Positions 27,182 to 35,471 of a stretch of 35,471 nt of DNA are shown in pieces; positions within the stretch are counted from its first letter, which is position 1; every line of letters starts with the position of its first letter. The DNA is taken from the NCBI GenBank assembly GCA_903824965.1, contig CAIJYR010000225.1, positions 1 through 35,471 of the forward strand. The letters are read 5' to 3'. The translations under genes were made by a program, and so were the position numbers. The DNA comes from an uncultured Thiotrichales bacterium. Lineage in GTDB: Bacteria > Pseudomonadota > Gammaproteobacteria > CAIRSR01. The notes beneath the pieces are model-generated. The model was not told where the DNA came from, ran no database searches, and saw only the letters and a list, made by a program, of their open reading frames with translations.

Positions 27182-27555
27182 AACGCCTGGCCCTAGAAAA
27201 TCTCCTCCGTCCCCGAACCGATGGAGGGTCGGTAACTCGTATGGTTGCGATGGGGAGTCGGGCACTCACGGAAGGATTTGCGCTCATCGGTTTTGAGACA
27301 CTGCCAGACACGACGCCCGAAGAACTGGAAGAAGTGCTCGGTACGTTTCTCAAGCAACGGCAAAAGGCGCTGCTGCTGCTCGAAGATACTCTGGTACGTG
27401 ACCCAGGGCCGATGGTAAACAGGGCACGCATGGAAAGTGCGCACATCGTGATGGTAGAAATCCCTCGCCTAGAGGAACCGGCGGATTATCATCCCCAAGT
27501 AGAAGCCATGGTACTTTCGATTCTGGGTGCAAACGCCTTGGAGGAAGTGCAATGA
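27178..27555 (+). CDS. atpF: V-type ATPase subunit F
   Basis: Subunit F is the small central-stalk regulator. The 125-aa product carries the family pattern RALTEGFALIGFETLPDTTPEELEEVLGTFL (about 27-57). It overlaps atpK and atpE by four bases at each end (ATGA), showing strong translational coupling. The N-terminal 20 residues extend slightly beyond the usual start of this family. Confidence 0.85.
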   Translation: MKRLALENLLRPRTDGGSVTRMVAMGSRALTEGFALIGFETLPDTTPEELEEVLGTFLKQRQKALLLLEDTLVRDPGPMVNRARMESAHIVMVEIPRLEEPADYHPQVEAMVLSILGANALEEVQ

Positions 27556-28208
27556 ATACGCCTGGCGACGTTGCTGCATTAGAACGGGCTTTGTTGGCGC
27601 GTGCCGAGGCTTTGGCGGCCGAATACGTGGAGCGTGCCCGGCGCTCTCGTGATCGCATCCTGGCGGAGAAAAATGAGCACCTCCGTTTGCGCGAGGAACG
27701 TGCTATGTTGGCCGCCAAAGCCGTCGCGGATCGTACCTATCGACGCTTGGTGCAACAGGCAGAGCTTGCCTTTCAAGAGGAACTGGATCGGCTGCGCTGG
27801 CAAATCCTCCGCGACACTCTAGACGCCCTTTCGGAACGGTTGGTTCAAGTGACCCAAGACAAGGGGATCCAAGACGAGGGCTATTTTGTTTTGTTGGAAC
27901 GCTTTTTAGCGAGTGCAGCCCGTTCTATTGGGCAAGATGATCTGGTCTGTGAAGTCAACGCAACGGATTTGCCACCACTACAGGAGATTTGGAAAGACTT
28001 TGCCCGATCAGCGGCACCAAACCAACGCATTACGCTGCACGAGGTACCACGCACTTGTACGGGCGGATTGCTGCTCCGCACGGCGGATGATCGTGTCCGT
28101 GTGGACAATACCTTTGAGGGTCGGTTGGCACGGCTAGAAGAAGCAATGGAGCGCATCATTCAGGAACGTTTGTTCCCCGCCCACTTGGGAGCTTCATGCA
28201 ATGGGTGA
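27552..28208 (+). CDS. atpE: V-type ATPase subunit E
   Basis: Subunit E is the peripheral-stalk protein that anchors the catalytic head to the membrane stator. The 218-aa product has a long charged N-terminal helix (about 8-105) and a globular C-terminal domain with GGLLLRTADDRVRVDNTFEG (about 174-193), a good match to the family. It overlaps atpA by 8 bp. Confidence 0.9.
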   Translation: MNTPGDVAALERALLARAEALAAEYVERARRSRDRILAEKNEHLRLREERAMLAAKAVADRTYRRLVQQAELAFQEELDRLRWQILRDTLDALSERLVQVTQDKGIQDEGYFVLLERFLASAARSIGQDDLVCEVNATDLPPLQEIWKDFARSAAPNQRITLHEVPRTCTGGLLLRTADDRVRVDNTFEGRLARLEEAMERIIQERLFPAHLGASCNG

Positions 28209-29982
28209 GATTATTGAGATCAATGGGCCACTTGTGCGCGTACGTTTGCCGGGTGTGCTGAATGGGGAGCAGGTCAAAATCGGCACGCTAGAGCTGGTGG
28301 GTGAGGTCATCAGCCGTGATGCGGATCTTGCCATGGTGCAAGTGTATGAATCCACCGAGGGGGTTCGTCCTGGTGAGTCTGTCGTTGCGCTGGGACATCC
28401 CCTCTCGGTAGAACTCGGCCCCGGATTGCTGGGCCAGATCTACGACGGTGTGCAACGCCCGTTGACCCGCATCCAAGCGATCTCTGGTGATCACATTGCC
28501 CGTGGGTTGGACGTTCCTGCCCTGGATCGAGCACGGTCTTGGGCATTTACGCCCCTGCCTGACCTTGCGCCAGGCAGTGCCGTCAGCGGTGGCATGATAC
28601 TCGGTAGGGTTCCAGAGACCCGCACCATCACCCATCGGATCCTCGTACCCCCTGAGGTATCGGGTACGTTGTTGGAGATCGTACCGGCTGGGGAATACAC
28701 GCTCGATCAGGTCATTGCTCGCGTTGCCACGAAAAACGGGGAAGAATATCCGCTCTTTCTGTACCACCGTTGGTCGGTGCGTAGGCCGCGTCCTTACGCA
28801 AAACGGGATCACGCTGTTGCACCGTTGATTACCGGCCAGCGGATTTTGGACACTTTTTTTCCGTTGCTAAAGGGTGGCAAAGGGGCGGTACCTGGCCCCT
28901 TTGGGGCTGGCAAAACGGTGGTTCAACAGCAGATTGCACGCTGGTCGAACGCGGACATTGTGATTTACGTCGGCTGTGGTGAGCGTGGCAATGAGTTGGT
29001 AGACATCCTAGAGACCTTTCCAGAGCTACAAGATCCGCGTACTGGGCGTTCTTTGATGGAGCGCACCCTGTTGGTGGCGAATACGTCGAACATGCCCGTG
29101 GTAGCCCGCGAAGCTTCTATTTACGTGGGTGTGACACTTGCAGAGTATTACCGCGATCAGGGCTATGATGTCGTGATGGTGGCCGATTCGACCTCTCGTT
29201 GGGCGGAGGCGTTGCGTGAAGTGGCGGGGCGTCTTGGCCAAATGCCCGTTGAGGAGGGATATCCTGCCTATCTTGCCTCACGCCTTGCGGCTTTCTACGA
29301 GCGTGCGGGGCTGGTGGTCACGCTCGGTGGGGCGCGTGGTTCGGTGACACTGATTGGGGCTGTGTCGCCGCCTGGGGGAGATTTCTCAGAGCCGGTCACT
29401 TCCCACACCAAAGAGATCGTAGGAACGTTTTGGGCGTTGTCGAAGGAATTGGCGGATGCACGCCATTACCCATCGGTCGCATGGACAGAAAGTTTCTCTA
29501 GCTATGTCGCGACCGCTGCCAACTGGTGGAAGGAGCATGTGAGCGACCAATGGGCTGGAGCACGATCCAAAGCACTGGGGTTATTGCTGCAAGCCGATGA
29601 ATTGGGGCGTATCGTCAACTTGGTCGGCCCTGAGGCGCTTTCGCCCGCACAACGTTGGGTATTGGAGGGTGCAAGTCTCTTGAAGGAGGGGGTTTTACAA
29701 CAGAGCGCACTGGATGAAGTGGATTCGTATGCTTCCCCTGAAAAACAGTTTATCCTGTTGGATTTGGTGCTTCAGATTTATCGGGAGGGCCAAGAATTGA
29801 TTACCCTTGGGGTGCCGATTCAGCAGTTGATGCGACTGACTATTCTAGGACGTGCTCGCCGTATCAAGGGGATGTATGCCAGCAACCAGCTAGACGGCTT
29901 GCGCAATTTTTCACAGGATATTCAGGCAGATTGCCAACGCTTACGTATTGAATACAGCGAACCAGAAAAGCAATCGGCGTAA
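28201..29982 (+). CDS. atpA: V-type ATPase catalytic subunit A
   Basis: Subunit A hydrolyses or makes ATP in the A3B3 head. The 593-aa product has the N-terminal beta barrel, the extra non-homologous region typical of A subunits (about 110-190), and Walker A GPFGAGKT at 232-239, whose GAGKT form marks V/A-type A chains. VMVADSTSRWAEALRE gives the Walker B/arginine region, and SPPGGDFSEPVT the conserved catalytic loop. It is complete and of normal length. Confidence 0.97.
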   Translation: MGEIIEINGPLVRVRLPGVLNGEQVKIGTLELVGEVISRDADLAMVQVYESTEGVRPGESVVALGHPLSVELGPGLLGQIYDGVQRPLTRIQAISGDHIARGLDVPALDRARSWAFTPLPDLAPGSAVSGGMILGRVPETRTITHRILVPPEVSGTLLEIVPAGEYTLDQVIARVATKNGEEYPLFLYHRWSVRRPRPYAKRDHAVAPLITGQRILDTFFPLLKGGKGAVPGPFGAGKTVVQQQIARWSNADIVIYVGCGERGNELVDILETFPELQDPRTGRSLMERTLLVANTSNMPVVAREASIYVGVTLAEYYRDQGYDVVMVADSTSRWAEALREVAGRLGQMPVEEGYPAYLASRLAAFYERAGLVVTLGGARGSVTLIGAVSPPGGDFSEPVTSHTKEIVGTFWALSKELADARHYPSVAWTESFSSYVATAANWWKEHVSDQWAGARSKALGLLLQADELGRIVNLVGPEALSPAQRWVLEGASLLKEGVLQQSALDEVDSYASPEKQFILLDLVLQIYREGQELITLGVPIQQLMRLTILGRARRIKGMYASNQLDGLRNFSQDIQADCQRLRIEYSEPEKQSA

Positions 29983-30005
29983 AATTCGTCATACGGAGCC
30001 TGTCT

Positions 30006-30317
30006 ATGTTCTTTCTTCCAGAGAAATACCAGTGGCATTTGAAACAGATTTTTCTCCTCTTCATCCTTGGGGGTGCAACTGTATTATGGTTGTACCAACC
30101 AAAGGTGTTGGCGGTCGTTGTGGTTGCTGCGCTTGCGATTTCTTTGTTCAGGATGCTATGGCACTGGTTTTTGTTTCTCGTTGGGTTGATGGTAGTGGCT
30201 GTGCTGTTTTCGTTCAACCACCTGTTTGGATACATTGGCATGGTGGTTTTGGTGGTATTGAGCAACGTCCTGCACCCGTTTTTCACGGTCGCCAGAGCGG
30301 TAGAAAAGGTAGTGTAG
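30006..30317 (+). CDS. Small three-helix membrane protein of unknown function within the ATPase operon
   Basis: I do not recognise this 103-aa protein. It has three predicted membrane helices (about 14-30, 33-48 and 53-71, with a fourth hydrophobic stretch at 74-92), aromatic-rich ends and no charged catalytic motifs. GGAG precedes the ATG and it lies 23 bp after atpA, so it is likely co-transcribed. The position between A and B is not standard. An accessory or assembly role like that of small membrane proteins in other ATPase operons is possible but unproven. Confidence 0.65.
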   Translation: MFFLPEKYQWHLKQIFLLFILGGATVLWLYQPKVLAVVVVAALAISLFRMLWHWFLFLVGLMVVAVLFSFNHLFGYIGMVVLVVLSNVLHPFFTVARAVEKVV

Positions 30318-30327
30318 AAGAGTATAC

Positions 30328-30669
30328 TTTGACTTTAGACATAGCCCCTTCCCTGAAAGGGGAGGGGTTGGGGAGGGGTAGGGGGCTGGGTTTGACTGAT
30401 CTTTGACTGATCTTTGACTGAACTATTAATTGATCTATTAACTGCTCTTGATTTGTATTTATTGATCTTGATTTATATTTAATATTTATTGATATTTATT
30501 GAGATTGCCTATTGCTATTCTTTTAGAAAAGAGATAAAAGCGATCGAAATTAACTGAGAGTAATTAAAAAATCAAGCAAGACCAATCAAAAGCAAGTCAA
30601 GCCCAGCAGACTGCCCCTCTCCCCAACCCCTCTCCTGCCAGGAGAGGGGCAAGCTGAAAGTCAAAAGAC
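30328..30669. repeat. Palindromic intergenic repeat, copy C (inside the ATPase operon)
   Basis: The largest member. Left arm: CTTTGACTTTAGACATAGCC... GGGGAGGGGTTGGGG...CTGGGTTTGACTG. Right arm, inverted: GTCAAGCCCAGCAG...CTCCCCAACCCCTCTCC...AAGTCAAAAG. The centre has a TGACTGATCTT array (about 30392-30420) and a very A/T-rich stretch. It occupies nearly all of the 389-bp gap before atpB. Confidence 0.8.
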
Positions 30670-30706
30670 AGCAATCATTCTTTTGTATTCTTTCTAAGAG
30701 GCCATC

Positions 30707-32119
30707 ATGCGGGAAAAAGAATACCGTTTAGCTTCTGCCGCTCGGGGCGGTTTGTTGTTCATGCGCGGCGTTCCTGGGGTGGCCTTTGCCGATCGTGTCG
30801 TCGTTCGCGACTATCGCGGTCGATTACGCAACGGTCAAGTGATCCGCACCTCAGAGGAACTGGTACTCATCCAAGTGCTAGAAGGCGTCGATGACCTCGA
30901 CCTAGAACGTACCTGGGTACGTTTCTTGGATGAGCCGGTTGAATTGCCAGTATCGCCTGGTTTGATGGGGCGTATTTTCAACGGCACAGGATTGCCCCGC
31001 GACCATCGGCCACGTCTGATTTCGAGTCTGCGGCGCAATGTCAACGGATCTCCCGTCAACCCTGCGGCACGTGCCTATCCACGAGAGTTCATCCAGACCG
31101 GCATTTCCACGATTGATGGCCTAAACTCGCTGGTGCGTGGCCAAAAATTGCCCATTTTCTCGGGTTCTGGCTTGCCCCATAATCGTCTCGCGGCCCAAAT
31201 TGTGCGCCAAGCCCGTCTGCTTTCCGAGGACGCACGTTTTGCGGTGGTGTTCGCCGCGATGGGCGTATCCTATGCCGATGCACGCTTCTTCGAGGAAGAT
31301 TTCGAGGCATCGGGGGTGCTCGGCAATGTGGTGATGTTCATGAACCTGGCCGACGATCCACCCATCGAACGGCTGATTTTGCCGCGCACCGCACTCACTG
31401 CCGCCGAATATTTGGCCTACGATCTCGATTTGCACGTTCTGGTGGTCATGACCGACATGACCCATTATGCCGAAGCGTTGCGTGAAGTCGCAACCGCGAA
31501 GGGAGATGTTCCCTCTCGTAAAGGCTATCCAGGCTATCTGTATTCTGATCTGGCGGAATTGTACGAACGGGCAGGGCGCATCAAGAACCGGCATGGGTCG
31601 ATTACGTTTGTACCGATTTTGTCCATGCCATCAGATGACATCACACACCCCATCCCCGACCTCACTGGGTATATCACAGAAGGGCAGATCGTGCTCTCTC
31701 GTGAATTGCACAACCAGGGTGTGTATCCTCCGGTGAATATTTCTCCCTCGCTTTCTCGACTGATGAAAGATGGTGTCGGAAAAGACTTTACCCGTGAAGA
31801 TCATCCCCGTGTAGCAAGCCAATTGTATGCGTCGTATGCCCGCGCTCAAGAGATTCGGAATCTTGCCTCCATCATCGGAGCCAGCGATCTCTCAGAGACA
31901 GATCGACGCTACCTGACCTTTGCAGAACGCTTTGAAACCCATTTCGTAAGCCAAGGTGAGAATGAGGATCGCTCGATCGTAGAGACTCTAAACATCGCTT
32001 GGGATCTGTTGTCCCTCCTCCCGCCTGAGTTGCTGTCCAGAGTACGTGAAGCCGACATTGCGAAATACCACCGAGGCGATGAAGCGCAGGTCTCACAGGA
32101 AGCACACGCTCTCTCATGA
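30707..32119 (+). CDS. atpB: V-type ATPase subunit B
   Basis: Subunit B is the non-catalytic nucleotide-binding partner of A. The 470-aa product has the usual length. In place of a Walker A motif it has PIFSGSGLPHNRLAAQI (about 149-165), the hallmark of B chains. MTDMTHYAEALREVATAKGDVPSRKGYPGYLY is the other strong family signature. It is separated from atpA by the small membrane-protein gene and repeat C. It overlaps atpD by four bases (ATGA). Confidence 0.97.
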   Translation: MREKEYRLASAARGGLLFMRGVPGVAFADRVVVRDYRGRLRNGQVIRTSEELVLIQVLEGVDDLDLERTWVRFLDEPVELPVSPGLMGRIFNGTGLPRDHRPRLISSLRRNVNGSPVNPAARAYPREFIQTGISTIDGLNSLVRGQKLPIFSGSGLPHNRLAAQIVRQARLLSEDARFAVVFAAMGVSYADARFFEEDFEASGVLGNVVMFMNLADDPPIERLILPRTALTAAEYLAYDLDLHVLVVMTDMTHYAEALREVATAKGDVPSRKGYPGYLYSDLAELYERAGRIKNRHGSITFVPILSMPSDDITHPIPDLTGYITEGQIVLSRELHNQGVYPPVNISPSLSRLMKDGVGKDFTREDHPRVASQLYASYARAQEIRNLASIIGASDLSETDRRYLTFAERFETHFVSQGENEDRSIVETLNIAWDLLSLLPPELLSRVREADIAKYHRGDEAQVSQEAHALS

Positions 32120-32736
32120 CCCAACGACTAAAGATTCCTCCCACCAAAAGTACCTTGCTGGTTTTGCGCCGCCAGGTCAATTTTTTACAGCAGGGGTACG
32201 CTTTGCTCGAACGCAAGCGCGAATTGCTGACCCGCTTGGTTTCGGTGCAATTAAAACACTACCGAACCTTACGCAAGGAGGCACGTACGTCGCTTGTGGA
32301 GGCTTATCGTTGTTTGGGCATTACCCAGATGCGGATGGGAAGCAAACAACTGTACCAAGCGGTTTTGGGTGTTGGGCCTGCACTTCGGGTCAACATTCTG
32401 CCGCGATCCAGCATTGGCGTAGAATATCCCTCGGTCGTAACAGAAACCCTTCCTTTGCAACCCATGGGATTGATGGGAACCGACGCAAGTTTTGACGAAA
32501 CCCGTCTGCAACTGGTGCGATTGGCAACGATTCTAGCAAACCTCGGAGAGGCTGAAACTGCGTTACGACGAATGTTGGCAGAACAGCGAAAAACCCAGAA
32601 ACGAGTCAACGCACTGAAATACAATGTTATCCCACGCTACCAGACCACCATTCGTTTTATCCAGAACTCCTTAGAGGAAGAAGAGCGCAACACTTTATTT
32701 CAGATTAAACTGTTGTGTGCACAGGGACGCGAGTAA
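32116..32736 (+). CDS. atpD: V-type ATPase subunit D (central stalk)
   Basis: Subunit D is the rotor shaft inside the A3B3 head. The 206-aa product has two long helices with the family pattern IPPTKSTLLVLRRQVNFLQQG at the N-terminus and RVNALKYNVIPRYQTTIRFI near the C-terminus (about 163-182). It is the last gene of the operon. It ends 12 bp before the convergent chemoreceptor gene; I see no clear terminator in between. Confidence 0.95.
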   Translation: MTQRLKIPPTKSTLLVLRRQVNFLQQGYALLERKRELLTRLVSVQLKHYRTLRKEARTSLVEAYRCLGITQMRMGSKQLYQAVLGVGPALRVNILPRSSIGVEYPSVVTETLPLQPMGLMGTDASFDETRLQLVRLATILANLGEAETALRRMLAEQRKTQKRVNALKYNVIPRYQTTIRFIQNSLEEEERNTLFQIKLLCAQGRE

Positions 32737-32748
32737 AAAGCATTTCCT

Positions 32749-34428
32749 CTAGGACTCCGTAAAGAAACTTTGTACACGTTGCAAGGTTTGCTGATACAGC
32801 GCATTGTGATCGATCTGTTGTGCCTGTTGTCGGTTGCGTTTCGCTGCCAGTTCTATTTTCCTCTTGGTCAATACCTGGCTGAGTGATTCCATGAGTCCAG
32901 GTTGTCGCGCAATGAAAGGAGCAATGTCGTCCTTTGTGATCTCAAAAACGTGCGTATCCGTTGCGCAAATCAGTGTTGCTGAGCGCGGTTCCCCCATCAG
33001 AAGCGCCATTTCTCCCACCACATCCCCAGAGGAAACCTGGGCAACTTTCACGGTGTTGCCTTCTGGTAAGCGAACCATCACATCTACGGTGCCTCGGGCC
33101 AGCAAGAACAGAGAAGATCCCCTCTCGCCTTGCCTGATAATGGTATCACCAGCAGAAAAATGGCGACTCTGAATACACTCACTCAAAGAATCAATCGCCT
33201 CTTCAGAAAATGGCTTAAAAATATCAACCTCTTTGAAAATGGTAAAACTAATCTCGAAACGCGATACACTGTCTTCTAACGTGGTGGCAGCATTGTTCAG
33301 TTGCTCAATCATTCCATGAGAGTTCCGCAAGGACGTCATCGTATCCTGCATTTCGTTCCCTAACTGTCCCATCGCCTTGTTGATCTGGGTGGTGGTGTGA
33401 GACTGATGCTCCATTGCTGTATTGACTTTGTCGAACTGCGGCAACATGCCCTGCACTTGTTGAATAATAGTATTTAATTGTGTGCTTATTTTTGAGACAT
33501 GATCTACGTTCTCCCGAACCTCCATCACAAAGTTATCCATTTCTAGCATACCCTCCGAGACTGCGGTATGCATTTCGTTGATCGTTTGTTTGATTTCTAC
33601 GGTTGCAAGCGATGTCTGTTTGGACAATCGACGAACCTCTTGAGCAACGACGGAGAAACCACGCCCAACCTCTCCCGCTTTCTCTGCTTCAATCGCGGCA
33701 TTGATGGACAATAGATTGGTTTGTTGTGCAACATTGGAGACAGTGGTTGTTACCTTGCTGATCTTGCTTGCCTTCTGATGAATCGATGCCAACTTGCTTG
33801 AAATGACCTGAGATGAATCTTTGATATGTTGCATGACCTCAGCCAGTCGTTGCAAATCGGATTGTCCACTACTAGCAAGGTTGGTGGTGTCCTCTAGGAT
33901 GGTGGTTACTTGACGGGTAGTGTGTACCAATTGGACTGCAATACTAGAAATATCGGCCATGGAATCTTGAACATGCTGTATCGATTTTGTTTGGTGATTC
34001 AGCGTTTGTTCCTGTTGTCGACCCAAGTTTGACAATGCTTTGGACGAAGAGGTCACTTGCAAACCGGAATGCTGTACCTGACTGACCAAGGTGTTCAGAT
34101 TGGTTGTCATCGTTCTGACCGCAACAGCGAGTTGCGCGATTTCATCGGAGGACGGCGTGTCCGTTTGTCCGCACAAGGTGACTGCATCAGCCGCCGCAGA
34201 AGAAATGTCGCCTGTGGCAATCTGTTTGACAATACTGGTAATGTGCGCAATGGGTGTAGAAATGCCACGTGCAATGTACCAAGCGAACCCGGTAATCAGG
34301 GTGACGGTGATCACGTTTACGCCAACCCACCACCCGCTGACACCCTGTCCATTCTCTCCGATGAGACCGATGCAAAAAAGGAGTGCGGAGAGACAGGGCA
34401 GCAGGATAATTTTATGCGCAAGTTTCAT
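32749..34428 (-). CDS. Methyl-accepting chemoreceptor-like protein fused to a cyclic-nucleotide-binding domain
   Basis: From the ATG at 34428 this is 559 aa (a TTG at 34455 would add 9). Two membrane helices (about 5-23 and 35-53) are separated by only about 12 residues, so there is no periplasmic sensor domain. Then come a HAMP region (54-110) and a signalling coiled coil whose tip reads AIEAEKAGEVGRGFSVVA (about 245-262), the CheA/CheW contact. The C-terminus (about 403-520) is a cNMP-binding domain: the phosphate cassette has GEMAL (472-476) with R482-S483, the residues that hold cAMP in CRP. No che genes are nearby. Confidence 0.92.
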   Translation of the reverse strand: MKLAHKIILLPCLSALLFCIGLIGENGQGVSGWWVGVNVITVTLITGFAWYIARGISTPIAHITSIVKQIATGDISSAAADAVTLCGQTDTPSSDEIAQLAVAVRTMTTNLNTLVSQVQHSGLQVTSSSKALSNLGRQQEQTLNHQTKSIQHVQDSMADISSIAVQLVHTTRQVTTILEDTTNLASSGQSDLQRLAEVMQHIKDSSQVISSKLASIHQKASKISKVTTTVSNVAQQTNLLSINAAIEAEKAGEVGRGFSVVAQEVRRLSKQTSLATVEIKQTINEMHTAVSEGMLEMDNFVMEVRENVDHVSKISTQLNTIIQQVQGMLPQFDKVNTAMEHQSHTTTQINKAMGQLGNEMQDTMTSLRNSHGMIEQLNNAATTLEDSVSRFEISFTIFKEVDIFKPFSEEAIDSLSECIQSRHFSAGDTIIRQGERGSSLFLLARGTVDVMVRLPEGNTVKVAQVSSGDVVGEMALLMGEPRSATLICATDTHVFEITKDDIAPFIARQPGLMESLSQVLTKRKIELAAKRNRQQAQQIDHNALYQQTLQRVQSFFTES

Positions 34429-34479
34429 CGTGAATAGCCGATACGTGATGTGCAAGGGTACAGTGAGGAGGGAAGTGGG

Positions 34480-35376
34480 TCAACGCCGTCTGTCTACCAG
34501 TTCTTGCACCTGCAACGGTAAGAAAGCACGTAAGCGAAGGGCGACGATGCCTTCGTTACGCTGCCAAAGAATGCCAAGATAGACGATGCCAAAACCAACG
34601 GCAGTCAAGCAGAACGGAAAGAACACACTGTCTTCAAAGACTTCATAGGCAATGTAGCTCAGATATCCTGCCACGCCTATGCCACCAAAAACAGCGAACA
34701 CCCTACGAGAGAGCAGGGTGCCCACGAGGATCATGACGAGGTTGATGCATAAATAGACGAGCCTATGCCACTCATGCTCTGAATGTATCATGGAAAGACC
34801 ACTCCAAAACGCAAGGGTACCAAACAAGTATAACCAATATGCATAATCTTGCTCACGACGTGTGCGAAGATCGACCCAAACGGCCAACAAGAGGATGCAG
34901 AGACCAAACCAGAGTGATACCAGTTGTCGGAGTTCCCAGGTGAGCTGTTCTTGGCCAAACAGAAACGGGGTAAGATCCATGCTCATGTACCAAAGTGTGA
35001 CAGCAATCGGCATCACCAAGAAAGGCAGCGCATAACGCCATAATAGGACTGCACCGCTGGCCAGCGTGCAAAGCTCCATCATCATCCAGCGCCAGTCGAC
35101 GTGTGTATGGTATTCGCGGTACACAAGACCCTCTGCCCACCCCCCAAGCGCAACCTGTGCGCCATAGACCGCCAGGGGTGTGAGCACGACCACAAAAGTT
35201 GCGGAAATCCCTGCTGGAATGGTCAAACGCAAGCGTTTTAGAAAGAACTCGGTGGCCCAAATGCCGATGCCAGCGTACACGAGGGATAGAAAACAGATTC
35301 CTGCGCCGCCGAAACCTTCCCAACCCAGGTTCATAAATAACCCAAGTTGCCACCTATCAGGCGACGAAGACCGCAT
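34480..35376 (-). CDS. Multi-pass membrane protein, unknown function
   Basis: The 298-aa product has about eight hydrophobic segments and no recognised catalytic motif. Repeated features are LTPLAVYGAQ, MDLTPFLFG, a central VSLWFGLCILLLAVWVDLRTRR and a final cytoplasmic LRAFLPLQVQELVDRRR. It resembles uncharacterised integral membrane proteins of many bacteria, but I cannot name a family. An in-frame TGA lies 18 bp upstream of the listed ATG, so the gene is complete as read. An ATG at 35334 (MNLGWEGFGG) is an equally good start. It is 51 bp upstream of the chemoreceptor gene and may be co-transcribed with it. Confidence 0.65.
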   Translation of the reverse strand: MRSSSPDRWQLGLFMNLGWEGFGGAGICFLSLVYAGIGIWATEFFLKRLRLTIPAGISATFVVVLTPLAVYGAQVALGGWAEGLVYREYHTHVDWRWMMMELCTLASGAVLLWRYALPFLVMPIAVTLWYMSMDLTPFLFGQEQLTWELRQLVSLWFGLCILLLAVWVDLRTRREQDYAYWLYLFGTLAFWSGLSMIHSEHEWHRLVYLCINLVMILVGTLLSRRVFAVFGGIGVAGYLSYIAYEVFEDSVFFPFCLTAVGFGIVYLGILWQRNEGIVALRLRAFLPLQVQELVDRRR

Positions 35377-35471
35377 AAGAAATATGATATTTCAGGCTGC
35401 GAATTGAAAGCTGTGAGCCAGGACAAACAGAAATGCTTTTAATTCAAAACCAGCACTGGTAACTGCATGAA

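Overview
The window looks like a chromosomal segment of a gammaproteobacterium or close relative with mid-range GC. The main reason is the gene order tig-clpP-clpX-lon-hupB-(tRNA-Val, tRNA-Asp)-ppiD, followed by surE-nlpD, which is typical of that group. I cannot name the genus. An archaeal/V-type rotary ATPase operon is an unusual addition for such a genome.

Layout. 1-290: repeat-rich flank with a strong hairpin and a poly-A tract. 290-6400 (minus strand): an MlaA-like protein, glutamine-dependent NAD synthetase (nadE), clpA, clpS and a predicted outer-membrane beta-barrel protein. 6918-7529 (minus): a secreted or membrane protein with Thr/Gln/Ala repeats. 7590-8928 (plus): the RNA ligase rtcB and tRNA-Leu(UAG). 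8986-18101: the chaperone/protease cluster tig, clpP, clpX, lon, hupB, two tRNAs and ppiD. 18118-20257: surE, nlpD and a small HicB-like/HicA toxin-antitoxin pair. 20614-22904: a second MlaA-like protein, then a VWA protein overlapping a PP2C phosphatase. 23251-32736: a V-type ATPase operon in the order H/G, C, I, K, F, E, A, an unknown 3-TM protein, B, D. 32749-35376 (minus): a methyl-accepting protein fused to a cyclic-nucleotide-binding domain and a multi-TM membrane protein.

How the genes relate. ClpS/ClpA, ClpP, ClpX, Lon and trigger factor make this region the core of cytosolic protein folding and ATP-dependent proteolysis. PpiD and NlpD act at the envelope (periplasmic folding and amidase activation), and the MlaA-like proteins fit outer-membrane lipid transport. 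The ATPase genes are tightly overlapped and should assemble one proton- or sodium-translocating complex.

Most interesting non-coding content. (1) Two related structured elements sit between clpP and clpX and between lon and hupB. They share a 5-prime module with compensatory base changes, and the longer one folds into many hairpins over about 350 nt. They resemble HEARO/IscB-type omega RNAs, but no nuclease gene is in the window; the longer one lies between a good sigma70-type promoter and hupB. (2) A family of long palindromic intergenic repeats (three full copies, one solo arm and possibly a short hairpin) with G/C-rich arms and different short tandem repeats at each centre. Two of them sit inside the ATPase operon.
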